From VRUE01 sp963728365 (GTDB lineage: Bacteria; Actinomycetota; Thermoleophilia; Solirubrobacterales; 70-9), in contig CAVSJI010000001.1 of the NCBI GenBank assembly GCA_963728365.1, forward strand, positions 930,001 to 994,000: a DNA stretch of 64,000 bases, read 5' to 3'. The notes below the pieces were generated by a model. That model searched no databases, was not told the origin of the DNA, and saw only the letters and a list, made by a program, of their open reading frames with translations. Each line of letters begins with the position of its first letter. The stretch's first letter is position 1. Position numbers and translations under genes: made by a program. Positions 19,866 to 27,408 of this stretch are shown one piece after another.

Positions 19866-20183
19866 ATGAACTGGGAGCGCCTGGCCCGAGCAAATACCCA
19901 CCCCCTACGCGTCTCAATCCTCGAAGTGCTGACCCTCGATGAGGGCCGCACCCTCTCCCCCAGCGACCTCAGCCACGAGCTGCGGACGCCGCTCAGCAAC
20001 GTCAACTACCACGTCACCGAGCTGCATCGAACCGGCCTCGTCGACCTGACCGACGAACGCCCCGTCCGCGGCGCCACCGAGCACTTCTACCGCGAGGCCA
20101 ACGGCGCCGGCCCAAGCGCCAGCGCGAACGGCAACGGCCGCAAGCGGAGCAAGAGCGGCAAGAGAAAGGTCTCGGGCGCCTGA
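19866..20183 (+). CDS. ArsR-like winged-helix transcriptional regulator
   Basis: A 105-residue protein with one winged helix-turn-helix (ANTHPLRVSILEVL ... SPSDLSHELRTPLSNVNYHVTELHRTGLV) as in ArsR-type regulators, then a Gly/Ser/Lys-rich basic tail (GRKRSKSGKRK) that could contact DNA non-specifically. No metal-binding cysteine pair is present, so it is probably not a metal sensor. ATG 19866 is chosen because GGAGG lies just upstream; the TTG at 19854 would overlap that site. It is divergent from the large secreted protein gene, which may be its target (inference). Confidence 0.82.
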   Translation: MNWERLARANTHPLRVSILEVLTLDEGRTLSPSDLSHELRTPLSNVNYHVTELHRTGLVDLTDERPVRGATEHFYREANGAGPSASANGNGRKRSKSGKRKVSGA

Positions 20184-20233
20184 AGAGCCGCCGCGCATGC
20201 GAGGTGCATAGAAAACAGCCGGCAGGCGACGGA

Positions 20234-20306
20234 AGCGGACGACGGGTCTCGAACCCGCGACCTCGAGCTTGGGAAGCTCGCGCTCTACCAGCTGAGCTAC
20301 GTCCGC
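20234..20306 (-). tRNA. tRNA-Gly, anticodon CCC
   Basis: A 73-nt cloverleaf on the minus strand. The acceptor stem is GCGGACG/CGTCCGC with discriminator U, the D-arm is AGCTCAGCTGGTAGAGC, the anticodon stem is CGAGC/GCTCG with loop TTCCCAA giving anticodon CCC, and the T-arm is CGGGTTCGAGACCCG. CCA is not encoded. It reads GGG codons, which are frequent in GC-rich genomes. Confidence 0.95.
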
Positions 20307-20390
20307 GCGAGATCCGATCTTAGTCGCCGCCTGCCGCCTCGTGAAAGCAGGGCTCCATGGGCGGCGAACATCGGCGTAATGGCGGGTGCT

Positions 20391-21344
20391 CTAGACAGAC
20401 GCCTCGGAGGTCGTCTGGACCTGGAGGGGGCGGGTTTGGGCGTGGTCGACTTGGAGGGTGGTGTGCTCGAGGCCGAAGCGGTCGTGGAGCATCTGCTCGA
20501 GCTCGAAGCGGCGGCGGTGGCAATCGACGTCTTCGCCGACCAGGACGTGCGCGGCCAGGGCGGGGAAGCCGGAGCTGACCTCCCATAGGTGGAGGTCGTG
20601 GACCTCGACGACGCCGGCCTCGGCGGCCATCGCCTCGCCGACCTCGTCGGGGTCGAGACCCTCGGGGGCGGCCTCGAGCAGGATGCGGCCCGAGGCGCGC
20701 AGCAGGCCGTAGGCGGCGCGCAGCATGATCGCCGCGACGATCAGGGCGGCGATGCCGTCGGCGCGGTGGAAGCCGGTGAGGATGATCACCAGGCCGGCGA
20801 TCGCTGTGGCGACGAAGGCGGCGAGGTCGGTGAGGATGTGCTGGAAGGCGCCCTCGACGTTGAGGCTTTCGCGGTTGGCCTTGGAGAGCTGCCAGGTTGC
20901 CGCCAGGTTGACCGCGACCCCGACCAGGGCGACGATCAGGAGCGGCGCGCCGGGCACGTCGGGCGGGTCGACGAGGCGGGTCACCCCCTCGACCACGATC
21001 AGCGTGCCGAGCACCGCCAGCGTGGCGCCGTTGAACTGAGCGGAGAGGATCTCAGCGCGTTTGAGGCCGAAGGTGAAGCTGCCCTTCGCCGGGCGCCGGG
21101 CGAGCCGCAGGGCGATCAGCGCCAGGCCGATTGCCGCCGCGTCGGTGAGCATGTGGGCGGCGTCGGAAAGCAGGGCCAGCGAAGAGGTGACGATGCCGAC
21201 GGCGACCTCAACCGCCATGAAGCCGACGATAAGGCCGAGGGCGATCGCCAGCTTGCCCTGGCTGGCGTCCTCGCTGACGCCGTGGGCATGGCCCTGGCCG
21301 CCGTGGCCGTGTGACGCGTGAGCATGCGCGTGGCCCATGTGCAT
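20391..21344 (-). CDS. Cation diffusion facilitator (CDF) metal efflux protein
   Basis: A 317-residue inner-membrane metal/proton antiporter of the CzcD/ZitB group, exporting zinc and perhaps cobalt or cadmium. The N-terminus is a histidine-rich metal ligand segment (HMGHAHAHASHGHGGQGHAHG). The transport site appears as SDAAHMLTDAAA in helix 2 and HILTDLAAF in helix 5, and a cytoplasmic C-terminal domain (EVHDLHLWEVSSG) follows six helices. ATG 21344 or 21338 fits, because longer versions run into the divergent ccmG gene. Together with the zinc uptake operon at 8-11.6 kb the window holds both sides of zinc balance. Its regulator is not evident. Confidence 0.92.
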   Translation of the reverse strand: MHMGHAHAHASHGHGGQGHAHGVSEDASQGKLAIALGLIVGFMAVEVAVGIVTSSLALLSDAAHMLTDAAAIGLALIALRLARRPAKGSFTFGLKRAEILSAQFNGATLAVLGTLIVVEGVTRLVDPPDVPGAPLLIVALVGVAVNLAATWQLSKANRESLNVEGAFQHILTDLAAFVATAIAGLVIILTGFHRADGIAALIVAAIMLRAAYGLLRASGRILLEAAPEGLDPDEVGEAMAAEAGVVEVHDLHLWEVSSGFPALAAHVLVGEDVDCHRRRFELEQMLHDRFGLEHTTLQVDHAQTRPLQVQTTSEASV

Positions 21345-21360
21345 AAGTTTGCAGGTATGC
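21341..21360 (-). promoter_or_regulatory. Weak inverted repeat at the CDF gene start
   Basis: GCATA (21341-21345) and TATGC (21356-21360) form a 5-10-5 dyad overlapping the start of the CDF gene, with TTGACG on the minus strand upstream. It could be a metal-sensor operator, but the arms are short and the assignment is tentative. Confidence 0.25.
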
Positions 21361-21385
21361 GAAGCGTCAAGGACCGCGGCCGCAG

Positions 21386-21907
21386 GTGAGCACGCGCACA
21401 TTCCTCGCCGTGCTCGGCGTGCTCGCCATCGTCGGCCTGCTCGCCTACGGCCTGCTCAGCAAGGGCGCGACGAAGATCTCCGTCGGAGATCCGGTGCCCG
21501 ACAAGGTGCTGCCCAGGCTGCCCGGGCCGGGCCGCGGCTCGATCGCCGGGCACCGCGGCCAGTGGGTGCTGGTCAACCTCTGGGCCTCGTGGTGCGGGCC
21601 CTGCGGGGAAGAGGCGCCGATCCTCGAGCGCTTCTACCGGCGCGAGCGAGGCCACGACGTGACCGTGCTTGGGATCAACGTGCAGGACAACCGCGACGAC
21701 GCCGTCGCCTTCCTGCGCAAGCACCGCTCGACCTACCCGGAGCTGCGCTCGCTCGGCGACGAGCGCAGCTCCGCCTTCGGCTCGGGCGGCGTGCCGGAGA
21801 ACTTCCTCGTCGACCCGCGTGGCCGGCTGGCGGTGATCCAGCGCGGCGCCGTCAATGACCAGATCCTGCGCGAACGCTTCTTGCCCCCGATAGAAGGCCG
21901 GCGATGA
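21386..21907 (+). CDS. Thiol:disulfide oxidoreductase CcmG/ResA/TlpA-like
   Basis: A 173-residue membrane-anchored thioredoxin-fold protein: N-terminal transmembrane anchor (about residues 5-25), then a domain with the active site WCGPC in NLWASWCGPCGEEAP and the cis-proline region GGVPENFLVD. In System I this protein keeps the heme-binding cysteines of apocytochrome c reduced outside the membrane. The ccmH gene starts within its stop codon (ATGA), and ccmE-ccmF lie 5 kb away on the other strand, which supports a CcmG role. Confidence 0.9.
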   Translation: MSTRTFLAVLGVLAIVGLLAYGLLSKGATKISVGDPVPDKVLPRLPGPGRGSIAGHRGQWVLVNLWASWCGPCGEEAPILERFYRRERGHDVTVLGINVQDNRDDAVAFLRKHRSTYPELRSLGDERSSAFGSGGVPENFLVDPRGRLAVIQRGAVNDQILRERFLPPIEGRR

Positions 21908-22413
21908 GCTTCCGGTGGTCTTTTGCCCCGCCAGACGGGGATAAGGCGCACCGGAACATGCGTCGGGTGGCACTCGCGGTCGCGGTGCTCTGCCTGGCTC
22001 CGGCGGCGGCGGGCGCGGCCCCGAAGACGACCGTCAACGCGATTGAAGGGGAAGTGATGTGCCCGGTCTGCGGCACGCTGCTCGAACTGGCCGAATCGCC
22101 GCAGGCGAAGCGCGAGAAGGTCTTCATCGCCAAGTTGGTCGCCGCGGGCCGCACCAAGCAGCAGATCAAGGACGCGCTTGTCGCCCAGTACGGTCCGGAG
22201 GTGCTCGCCCTGCCGAAGGCCAAGGGGTTCGACCTCTCGGCCTACCTGGTGCCGATCGTCGCCCTGCTCGTCGCGATCGTCGCCCTCGCTTTCAGCGTCG
22301 TGCGCTGGCGCCGGGCAGGGAGCCCTCCCGCGCCAGCCGACGCCCCGCGCGCCGGTCCCGAAGGCGACGACGAAGCCCGACTCGAGGCGGACCTCAAGCG
22401 CTACGACCTCTGA
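21904..22413 (+). CDS. ccmH: Cytochrome c maturation protein CcmH
   Basis: A 169-residue protein with an N-terminal hydrophobic export segment, a conserved helical domain with the redox motif CPVCG (in EVMCPVCGTLLELAES), a second helix (LVAAGRTKQQIKDALVAQYG) and a C-terminal transmembrane helix before an acidic tail. This is the CcmH/CycL layout; the protein reduces apocytochrome c thiols together with CcmG. Two starts are possible: ATG 21904 overlaps the ccmG stop but then includes 18 codons contributed by a palindromic element (21909-21957), while ATG 21958 begins the natural signal sequence right after the element. Coupling favours the first; homology would favour the second. Confidence 0.88.
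   Translation: MSFRWSFAPPDGDKAHRNMRRVALAVAVLCLAPAAAGAAPKTTVNAIEGEVMCPVCGTLLELAESPQAKREKVFIAKLVAAGRTKQQIKDALVAQYGPEVLALPKAKGFDLSAYLVPIVALLVAIVALAFSVVRWRRAGSPPAPADAPRAGPEGDDEARLEADLKRYDL
21909..21957 (+). repeat. Family A palindromic element, copy 2 (ccmG-ccmH junction)
   Basis: The most diverged of the six copies (49 bp): outer arms TTCCGGT/ACCGGAA with an inner CCCCG/CGGGG stem. It begins one base after the TGA of ccmG, the same position relative to a stop codon as copies 1, 3 and 4, and it runs directly into the ATG at 21958. Confidence 0.85.
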
Positions 22414-22462
22414 CCGCGTTGCGGTCCTGGCTGCTCCCGACAGGTGGAAGGAAGGACGACCG

Positions 22463-23104
22463 CTAGCGTGAGCTGACCAGCACGAGGCCGGCGACGTCGA
22501 CTGGCGGGCGTCGCGGGACGTCGGACTGGGCGCCGGCGACGATCGTCGTGCCGGCGTGTTCGGCGAGGGCGCGCAGCGAGTCGGCATCTTCGTCGAGGCT
22601 CGGGCCGGCGATCACCAGCAGCTCGTAGGCCTTGCGCAGCTTCTGAATCGCGTGGTCGCAGGCGTCGGAGTCGATCAGCGCCACCGGCTTGGGCTGCGGC
22701 TCACCGGCGACGATCACCGCAAGCGGCTCGCTCGCGCGCCCCGACGCGGGGCCGGCGAGGACCAGCGACTGGAGGATCCCGGGCGGGCTCGACTCCTCCT
22801 TCAGGTACTCGTGCAGCCCGGGCGCCGGCGAGAGTCCAAGGGCGTCCGCGACGGCGGGCTCGGCGATGTCGCACTCGAGCAGCGCCACCCGCCGGCCGCT
22901 CGCCGTCGCGGCGGCGGCGATGCCGATCGCGGCGGCGCAGCGCCGCGGCCCGCTGACCATCACCGCCCCCGTCCCGGCCAAGTCGCCGGCCAGCCGGGTG
23001 TAGGCGGCGAGCGCCTCGCGCCCCAGAGCGCCGGCGCGCGGGCCGTCGCCGTCCGGCCCCGGAACCTCGGCCAGAACCACCGGCTTGGCGCGGCGTCCCA
23101 GCAT
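22463..23104 (-). CDS. Degenerate MinD/tyrosine-kinase-like P-loop protein, function unknown
   Basis: A 213-residue protein that follows the pattern of CpsD/CapB/MinD ATPases: VMVSGPRRCAAAIGIAAAATASGRRVALLECDIAEPAVADALGL corresponds to the P-loop, helix and switch strand, but the glycine/lysine P-loop itself is replaced by GPRRCAAA, so nucleotide hydrolysis as in MinD is unlikely. DEDADSLRALAEHAGTTIVA resembles the later part of the fold. ATG 23104 overlaps the argS stop (TGATG), so it is translationally coupled to argS. No partner genes for capsule synthesis or cell division are adjacent. Function is unknown; compare the similar degenerate protein at 53820-54548. Confidence 0.6.
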   Translation of the reverse strand: MLGRRAKPVVLAEVPGPDGDGPRAGALGREALAAYTRLAGDLAGTGAVMVSGPRRCAAAIGIAAAATASGRRVALLECDIAEPAVADALGLSPAPGLHEYLKEESSPPGILQSLVLAGPASGRASEPLAVIVAGEPQPKPVALIDSDACDHAIQKLRKAYELLVIAGPSLDEDADSLRALAEHAGTTIVAGAQSDVPRRPPVDVAGLVLVSSR

Positions 23105-24747
23105 CACATTCGCTCCGGGGCGGAGATCCCGAGCAGGCCCAAGCTGGCGGCGATCGTGCGCATCGTCAGCAGGCACAGTGCCAAACGCGAACGCTCGACG
23201 CCCTCCCCCTCGGCGCCGAGGACCTGGCAGTCGCGGTAGAAGGCGTGGAAGTCGGCGGCGACCGCGGTCGCGTAGGTGCAGATCCGGTGCGGGGCACGGC
23301 GCGCCGCCGCCTCGCGCACCTCCTCGGGAAACTCGAGCAGCCGCTTGACCAGCTCCCGCTCGGCCGGCTCCAGCGCAACGCCCGGCGTCTCGGCTCCCGC
23401 TCCACCGGTAGCCGCGGCGGGCTCGAGGCCCGCCTTGCGCAGGATGCTGGCGATCCGCGCGTGCGCGTATTGCACGTAGTAGACCGGGTTGTCGTTGGAC
23501 TGGCGCCGGGCGAGCTCGACGTCGAGGTCGACTTCCGTGTCGTGGCTGCGCCAGAGCATGAACCAGCGCGCCGCGTCGACGCCGATCTGGTCGAGCAGCT
23601 CGTCGAGGCCGACGAAGTCGCCGCTGCGCTTCGACATCTGCATGCGCTCGCCGCTCTCGACGACGTGGACGAGGCGCATGATCAGCGCCTCGAAGCGCTC
23701 CGGGTCGACGCCGAGACCGGCGATCGCGGCGCGCAGGCGGGCGACGTAGCCGTGGTGATCGGCGCCAAGCACGTCGACCAGCCGGCCGAAGCCGCGCTCC
23801 AGCTTGTCCCAGTGGTAGGCGACGTCGGCGGCGAGATAGGTCGGTTCCCCGTTCGCCCTGATGAGAACCCTGTCCTTGTCGTCGCCGAAGGTCGTCGTCC
23901 GCAGCCAGAGCGCATCCTCGCTGCGATAGGTGTGGCCGGCGCGGTCGAGCTGCCCGAGCGCGGCCTCGACCTCGCCGCGGCCGTAGAGGTCGCGCTCGGA
24001 GAACCAGTTGTCGAAGCGCACGCCGAAGCGGTCGAGCGTCGCCCGCACCTGCTCGAGGATCAGCTCGACGCCGCGCTCACCGAGCGCCTCGAGGTCGCCG
24101 GAGTCGATTCCCTCGGCCGCGATCTGCTCGCCGAGGTGGCGCACGTACTCGCCTTCGTAGCCATCCTCGGGCAGCGGCTCGTCGCGCATCCGGGCACGGA
24201 TCGAGGCGGCGAAGCGGCCCACCTGGCCACCTGCGTCGTTGACGTAGAACTCGCGCTCGACCTGGTGGCCGGCCGCCTCGAGCAGCCGCACGAGCGAGTC
24301 GCCGTAGGCGGCGTGCCGCCCGCCGCCGACGTGCAGCGGGCCGGTCGGGTTGGCCGAGACGAACTCGACCAGGACGCGCTCTGGCGAGGCCGTCCGCGCC
24401 GGACCGAGATTCTCGCCGGCGGCAGCGAGGCTGGCCATCGCCCGGCGGTACCAGCCGTCGGCGAGGAAGACATTGACGAAGCCGGGCCCCGCCACCTCGA
24501 CCCGCTCGACGGTCTCCTCACCCAGCTGCCCACCGAGCTCCTCGGCGAGCCGCGCGGCGACATCGCGCGGGCTTTCGCCCAGCGGCGCGGCGAGCAGCAT
24601 CGCGGCGTTGGAGCTGTAGTCGCCGAGCTCCGGCTTGGGCGGTCGCTCCAGGGTCGGCTCGGGGCCGGTCGGCTCGCCGTCGCGCAGAGCGCGCGCGGCG
24701 CCGTCGACTGCGGAGCGCAGCTCGGCGATCGGGTCGGCGGTTGCCAT
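23104..24747 (-). CDS. argS: Arginyl-tRNA synthetase
   Basis: A 547-residue class I aminoacyl-tRNA synthetase that charges tRNA-Arg. It has the N-terminal Add1 domain (KPELGDYSSNAAMLLA), the HIGH signature as PTGPLHVGGGRHA, a catalytic Rossmann fold, and the anticodon-binding domain ending with RLALCLLTMRTIAASLGLLGI. The usual KMSKS lysine signature appears as the degenerate QMSKRSGDF. ATG 24747 starts the Add1 domain; an ATG four codons upstream is possible. The downstream gene overlaps its stop by one base. Confidence 0.95.
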   Translation of the reverse strand: MATADPIAELRSAVDGAARALRDGEPTGPEPTLERPPKPELGDYSSNAAMLLAAPLGESPRDVAARLAEELGGQLGEETVERVEVAGPGFVNVFLADGWYRRAMASLAAAGENLGPARTASPERVLVEFVSANPTGPLHVGGGRHAAYGDSLVRLLEAAGHQVEREFYVNDAGGQVGRFAASIRARMRDEPLPEDGYEGEYVRHLGEQIAAEGIDSGDLEALGERGVELILEQVRATLDRFGVRFDNWFSERDLYGRGEVEAALGQLDRAGHTYRSEDALWLRTTTFGDDKDRVLIRANGEPTYLAADVAYHWDKLERGFGRLVDVLGADHHGYVARLRAAIAGLGVDPERFEALIMRLVHVVESGERMQMSKRSGDFVGLDELLDQIGVDAARWFMLWRSHDTEVDLDVELARRQSNDNPVYYVQYAHARIASILRKAGLEPAAATGGAGAETPGVALEPAERELVKRLLEFPEEVREAAARRAPHRICTYATAVAADFHAFYRDCQVLGAEGEGVERSRLALCLLTMRTIAASLGLLGISAPERM

Positions 24748-24796
24748 CGTCGCGCGCATCGTATGGAGGGACGGAGGGCGAAGTAGATTGGCCGGG

Positions 24797-25537
24797 GTGC
24801 AGATCGCCGTTGTCAGCGACATACACGCCAACCTGCCCGCCCTCGAAGCGGTGATGGAGGCTACCGAGGCGGCGGGCGCCGAGGAGCTGTGGTGCCTCGG
24901 CGACGTGGTCGGCTACGGGGTCGAGCCGGACGCCTGCGCGGACCTGGTCCGCGAGCGCTGCGCGGTCTGCCTGGTCGGCAATCACGACCTGGCGGTGCTC
25001 GGTGAGCTCGACATCCGCTCCTTCTCCGAATCGGCCGCGGTCGCGGTCGCCTGGACGCGTGAGAACGTCGCCGAGCGAACGGTGGAATTCCTGCGCGGGC
25101 TGACGCCGAGCGGCGAGCGCGAGGGATTCGGCCTCTTTCACGCCTCGCCGCGCGACCCGGTCTGGGAGTACGTGCTCTCCGGCGAGCAGGCCGACGCCGG
25201 TATGGACGCCAATGGGCACTCGATCGGCCTGATCGGGCATTCCCACGTCGCCCTCTTCTTCAGCCGCCCAGCCGGCGCCGGCGCCGCCGACACGCGCGGT
25301 GCCCAGGCCGGCGACGGGACCCTGCTCGAGCTCGGCGAGGGCAGCTGGCTGGTAAATCCGGGCAGCGCCGGGCAGCCTCGCGACGGCGATCCGCGCGCGG
25401 CCTGGCTCGAGCTCGACACCGACGAGCTGACCGCACGCTTCCACCGCGTCCCCTACGACATCGAGCGGGCCGCCAAGCCGATCCACGAGGCGGGCCTGCC
25501 GAGTCGCCTCGCCGACCGCCTCTACGCCGGGCAATGA
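24797..25537 (+). CDS. Calcineurin-like metallophosphoesterase, YfcE/diadenosine type
   Basis: A 246-residue two-metal phosphoesterase. Metal ligands are visible as SDIHAN (residues 7-12), GDVVGYG, GNHD and GHSH (in LIGHSHVAL). The layout matches bacterial phosphodiesterases of the YfcE/MPP group; substrate could be a nucleotide or a phosphodiester and is not predictable. GTG 24797 immediately precedes the first beta-strand (VQIAVVSDIHAN). It is divergent from argS with a gap of about 50 bp, and its stop overlaps an ATG (ATGA) leading into the lipoprotein frame downstream. Confidence 0.88.
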   Translation: MQIAVVSDIHANLPALEAVMEATEAAGAEELWCLGDVVGYGVEPDACADLVRERCAVCLVGNHDLAVLGELDIRSFSESAAVAVAWTRENVAERTVEFLRGLTPSGEREGFGLFHASPRDPVWEYVLSGEQADAGMDANGHSIGLIGHSHVALFFSRPAGAGAADTRGAQAGDGTLLELGEGSWLVNPGSAGQPRDGDPRAAWLELDTDELTARFHRVPYDIERAAKPIHEAGLPSRLADRLYAGQ

Positions 25538-25590
25538 CGCCTAAATGCAGGCCAAATCCGCGCCGGAGGGCGTTCTCTAGACTCGCTGCG

Positions 25591-26181
25591 ATGCGCCGAC
25601 CCGCAAGCCTCGCGCTGGCCCTCGCCCTCGGCTGCGCCGCCGCCTTCGCGCTCGCCTCCTGCGGGAGCGGCGAAGACGCGAAGCTGCTGCCGGGCGCGAC
25701 GGCGCGCGAAATCACCGAAAACCTCGACGCGGTCGAGCAGCTGGCGGGCGAAGGCGAATGCGTCGGCGCCGCCAACGAGGCGCAGGAAGTCAGCTTCCAG
25801 GTCGAGGCGCTGAGCGGCGTCGACCCGAAGCTGAAGCAGGCCCTGGAAGCGGGCGCGACGCGGCTCAACGAAGTCGTCGCCGAATGCGACGAAACGACGA
25901 CGGAAACGACCGAACCGTCGACCGAAGAAGAGACGACGACCGAAGAAGAACGGGTGCCACCCGGCCAGGAAAAGAAGGCCCAAAAGGAACGCGAAGCTGA
26001 AGAAAAGCAGCAGGAGCACGAAGAAGAGCAGCAGGAAAAGCGCGAAGAGCACCAACCGACACCGCCCGAAGACAAACCGGCCGAACCGCCGACGACCCCG
26101 ACCCCGCCCAGCGAAGGCGGCGACACCGGCACGTCGGGCGGCGTCAGCGCGGGCAAACCGGCGACCCCGGGAGGCAAATGA
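25591..26181 (+). CDS. Lipoprotein with charged E/K/Q-rich tail, function unknown
   Basis: A 196-residue probable lipoprotein: signal sequence with lipobox ALASC, a predicted helical domain with two cysteines (EGECVGA and AECDETT), then a long low-complexity region rich in Thr, Glu, Lys and Gln (including coiled-coil-like KEREAEEKQQEHEEEQQEKREEH, quoted in part) and a Pro/Gly C-terminus. ATG 25591 is chosen because the signal peptide starts there; an ATG at 25534 that overlaps the phosphoesterase stop would add 19 residues. The Ser/Thr kinase starts within its stop codon, so the two are coupled. It may be an extracytoplasmic sensor or partner of the kinase (inference). Confidence 0.75.
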   Translation: MRRPASLALALALGCAAAFALASCGSGEDAKLLPGATAREITENLDAVEQLAGEGECVGAANEAQEVSFQVEALSGVDPKLKQALEAGATRLNEVVAECDETTTETTEPSTEEETTTEEERVPPGQEKKAQKEREAEEKQQEHEEEQQEKREEHQPTPPEDKPAEPPTTPTPPSEGGDTGTSGGVSAGKPATPGGK

Positions 26182-27401
26182 TGGCCTCGGGGACCCTCTC
26201 GGGCCGCTATGAGATTGGCGAGCGGCTCGGCTCGGGCGGCATGTCGAGCGTGCACATGGCGACCGACCTGACCCTGGAGCGCACGGTCGCGGTCAAGATC
26301 CTCGCCGAGCACCTCTCCGACGACGAGCGCTTCGTCGCCCGCTTCCGCCGCGAGGCGCTTGCCGTGGCGAAGCTGATCCACCCGAATATCGTCCAGGTCT
26401 ACGACACCGGGATCGACGCTGGCCGCCACTACATCGTCATGGAGTACGTCGAGGGCCGCTCCGGCGCCCAGATCCTCCAGCGCCACGGCCCGCTCGACGC
26501 CGAGACCACGGCCGAGATCGGCGCCCAGGCCTGCGCCGGCCTCGACTACGCGCACCGGCGGGGGATCATCCACCGCGACGTCAAGCCCGGCAACCTGATG
26601 ATCGTCGGCGGACCGGTTGGCGGCGGACCGATGACGGTGAAGCTGACCGACTTCGGCATCGCGCGAGCGGTCGAACAGACGCGGATCACCCAGGTCGGCT
26701 CGGTGGTCGGCACCGCCGCCTACCTCTCGCCCGAGCAGGTGCGCGGCGAGGAGGCGACCCCCAGCACCGACGTCTACGCGCTCGGCGTCGTCCTCTACCA
26801 GTTCCTCACCGGGCGGCTGCCCTATGAGGGATCGACCCTGGCCGAGCTCGCGGTGCGCCAGCAGAACGAGAAGCCGCTGCCGCCGAGCGCCTACAACGAC
26901 GAGGTGCCGGAGACGCTCGGCGGCGCCGTGCTGCGTGCGCTCGAGGGCGACCCGGGCCGCCGCTACGCGAGCGCCGGCGAGCTGGCCGGCAGCCTGGCGC
27001 TCGGCATGGACGGCGAGGACGTGACCCTGCCGCTCGAGGAGGGCACCCCGACCCGGGCGCTGGGCGCCGAGACCGCCGCGACCCGCCACCTCGAGCAGAC
27101 CTCGCGCACCGAGTACCGCCCGGCCCCCTCGCCGACCCGCCGCCCCGAACCACGGGTGGCGCCTCCGCCGGCGCCGACTCGCTCCCCGGTCGGGGCCCAG
27201 CAGAAGCGCAGCGCCTTCTCGCGCTTCGCCCGCTTCGTCATGGTCCTGGTCGCACTCGTCCTGATCGCCGCCGCGGTCGCCGCCGCGGTGATCTACGCCA
27301 CCGACAAGTCGACCACCGTCAAAGCCCGCGAAGTTGCCGGCGACACGATCGAAAAGGTGGTCGAAGAAGTGAAGGGCCTGGTCAGCGAAAACACCGAATA
27401 G
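26178..27401 (+). CDS. PknB-type serine/threonine protein kinase without PASTA domains
   Basis: A 407-residue membrane kinase. The cytoplasmic catalytic domain (about residues 10-275) has the glycine loop RLGSGGMSSV, VAVKIL (catalytic lysine), IIHRDVKPGNLM and DFGIAR, with the activation segment VVGTAAYLSPEQ. A Pro-rich juxtamembrane linker follows, then a transmembrane helix (about 345-370) and a short extracellular tail of about 35 residues. PASTA repeats found in PknB are absent. Two ATGs in tandem (26178 and 26181) overlap the lipoprotein stop after a GGGAGG ribosome binding site. The lipoprotein may supply the outside sensing function (inference). Confidence 0.93.
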   Translation: MMASGTLSGRYEIGERLGSGGMSSVHMATDLTLERTVAVKILAEHLSDDERFVARFRREALAVAKLIHPNIVQVYDTGIDAGRHYIVMEYVEGRSGAQILQRHGPLDAETTAEIGAQACAGLDYAHRRGIIHRDVKPGNLMIVGGPVGGGPMTVKLTDFGIARAVEQTRITQVGSVVGTAAYLSPEQVRGEEATPSTDVYALGVVLYQFLTGRLPYEGSTLAELAVRQQNEKPLPPSAYNDEVPETLGGAVLRALEGDPGRRYASAGELAGSLALGMDGEDVTLPLEEGTPTRALGAETAATRHLEQTSRTEYRPAPSPTRRPEPRVAPPPAPTRSPVGAQQKRSAFSRFARFVMVLVALVLIAAAVAAAVIYATDKSTTVKAREVAGDTIEKVVEEVKGLVSENTE

Positions 27402-27408
27402 CCAGCGT

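Noticed and set aside
20219..20334. GGCAGGCGAC / GTCGCCGCCTGCC inverted repeat flanking the tRNA-Gly gene
   Set aside because: Interrupted and short in GC-rich DNA; could be an att-like trace but no integrase or island borders the tRNA.
25260..27089. 609-codon minus-strand frame across the lipoprotein and kinase genes
   Set aside because: It runs antisense to the kinase motifs and has a low-complexity Ser-rich stretch; no domain seen.
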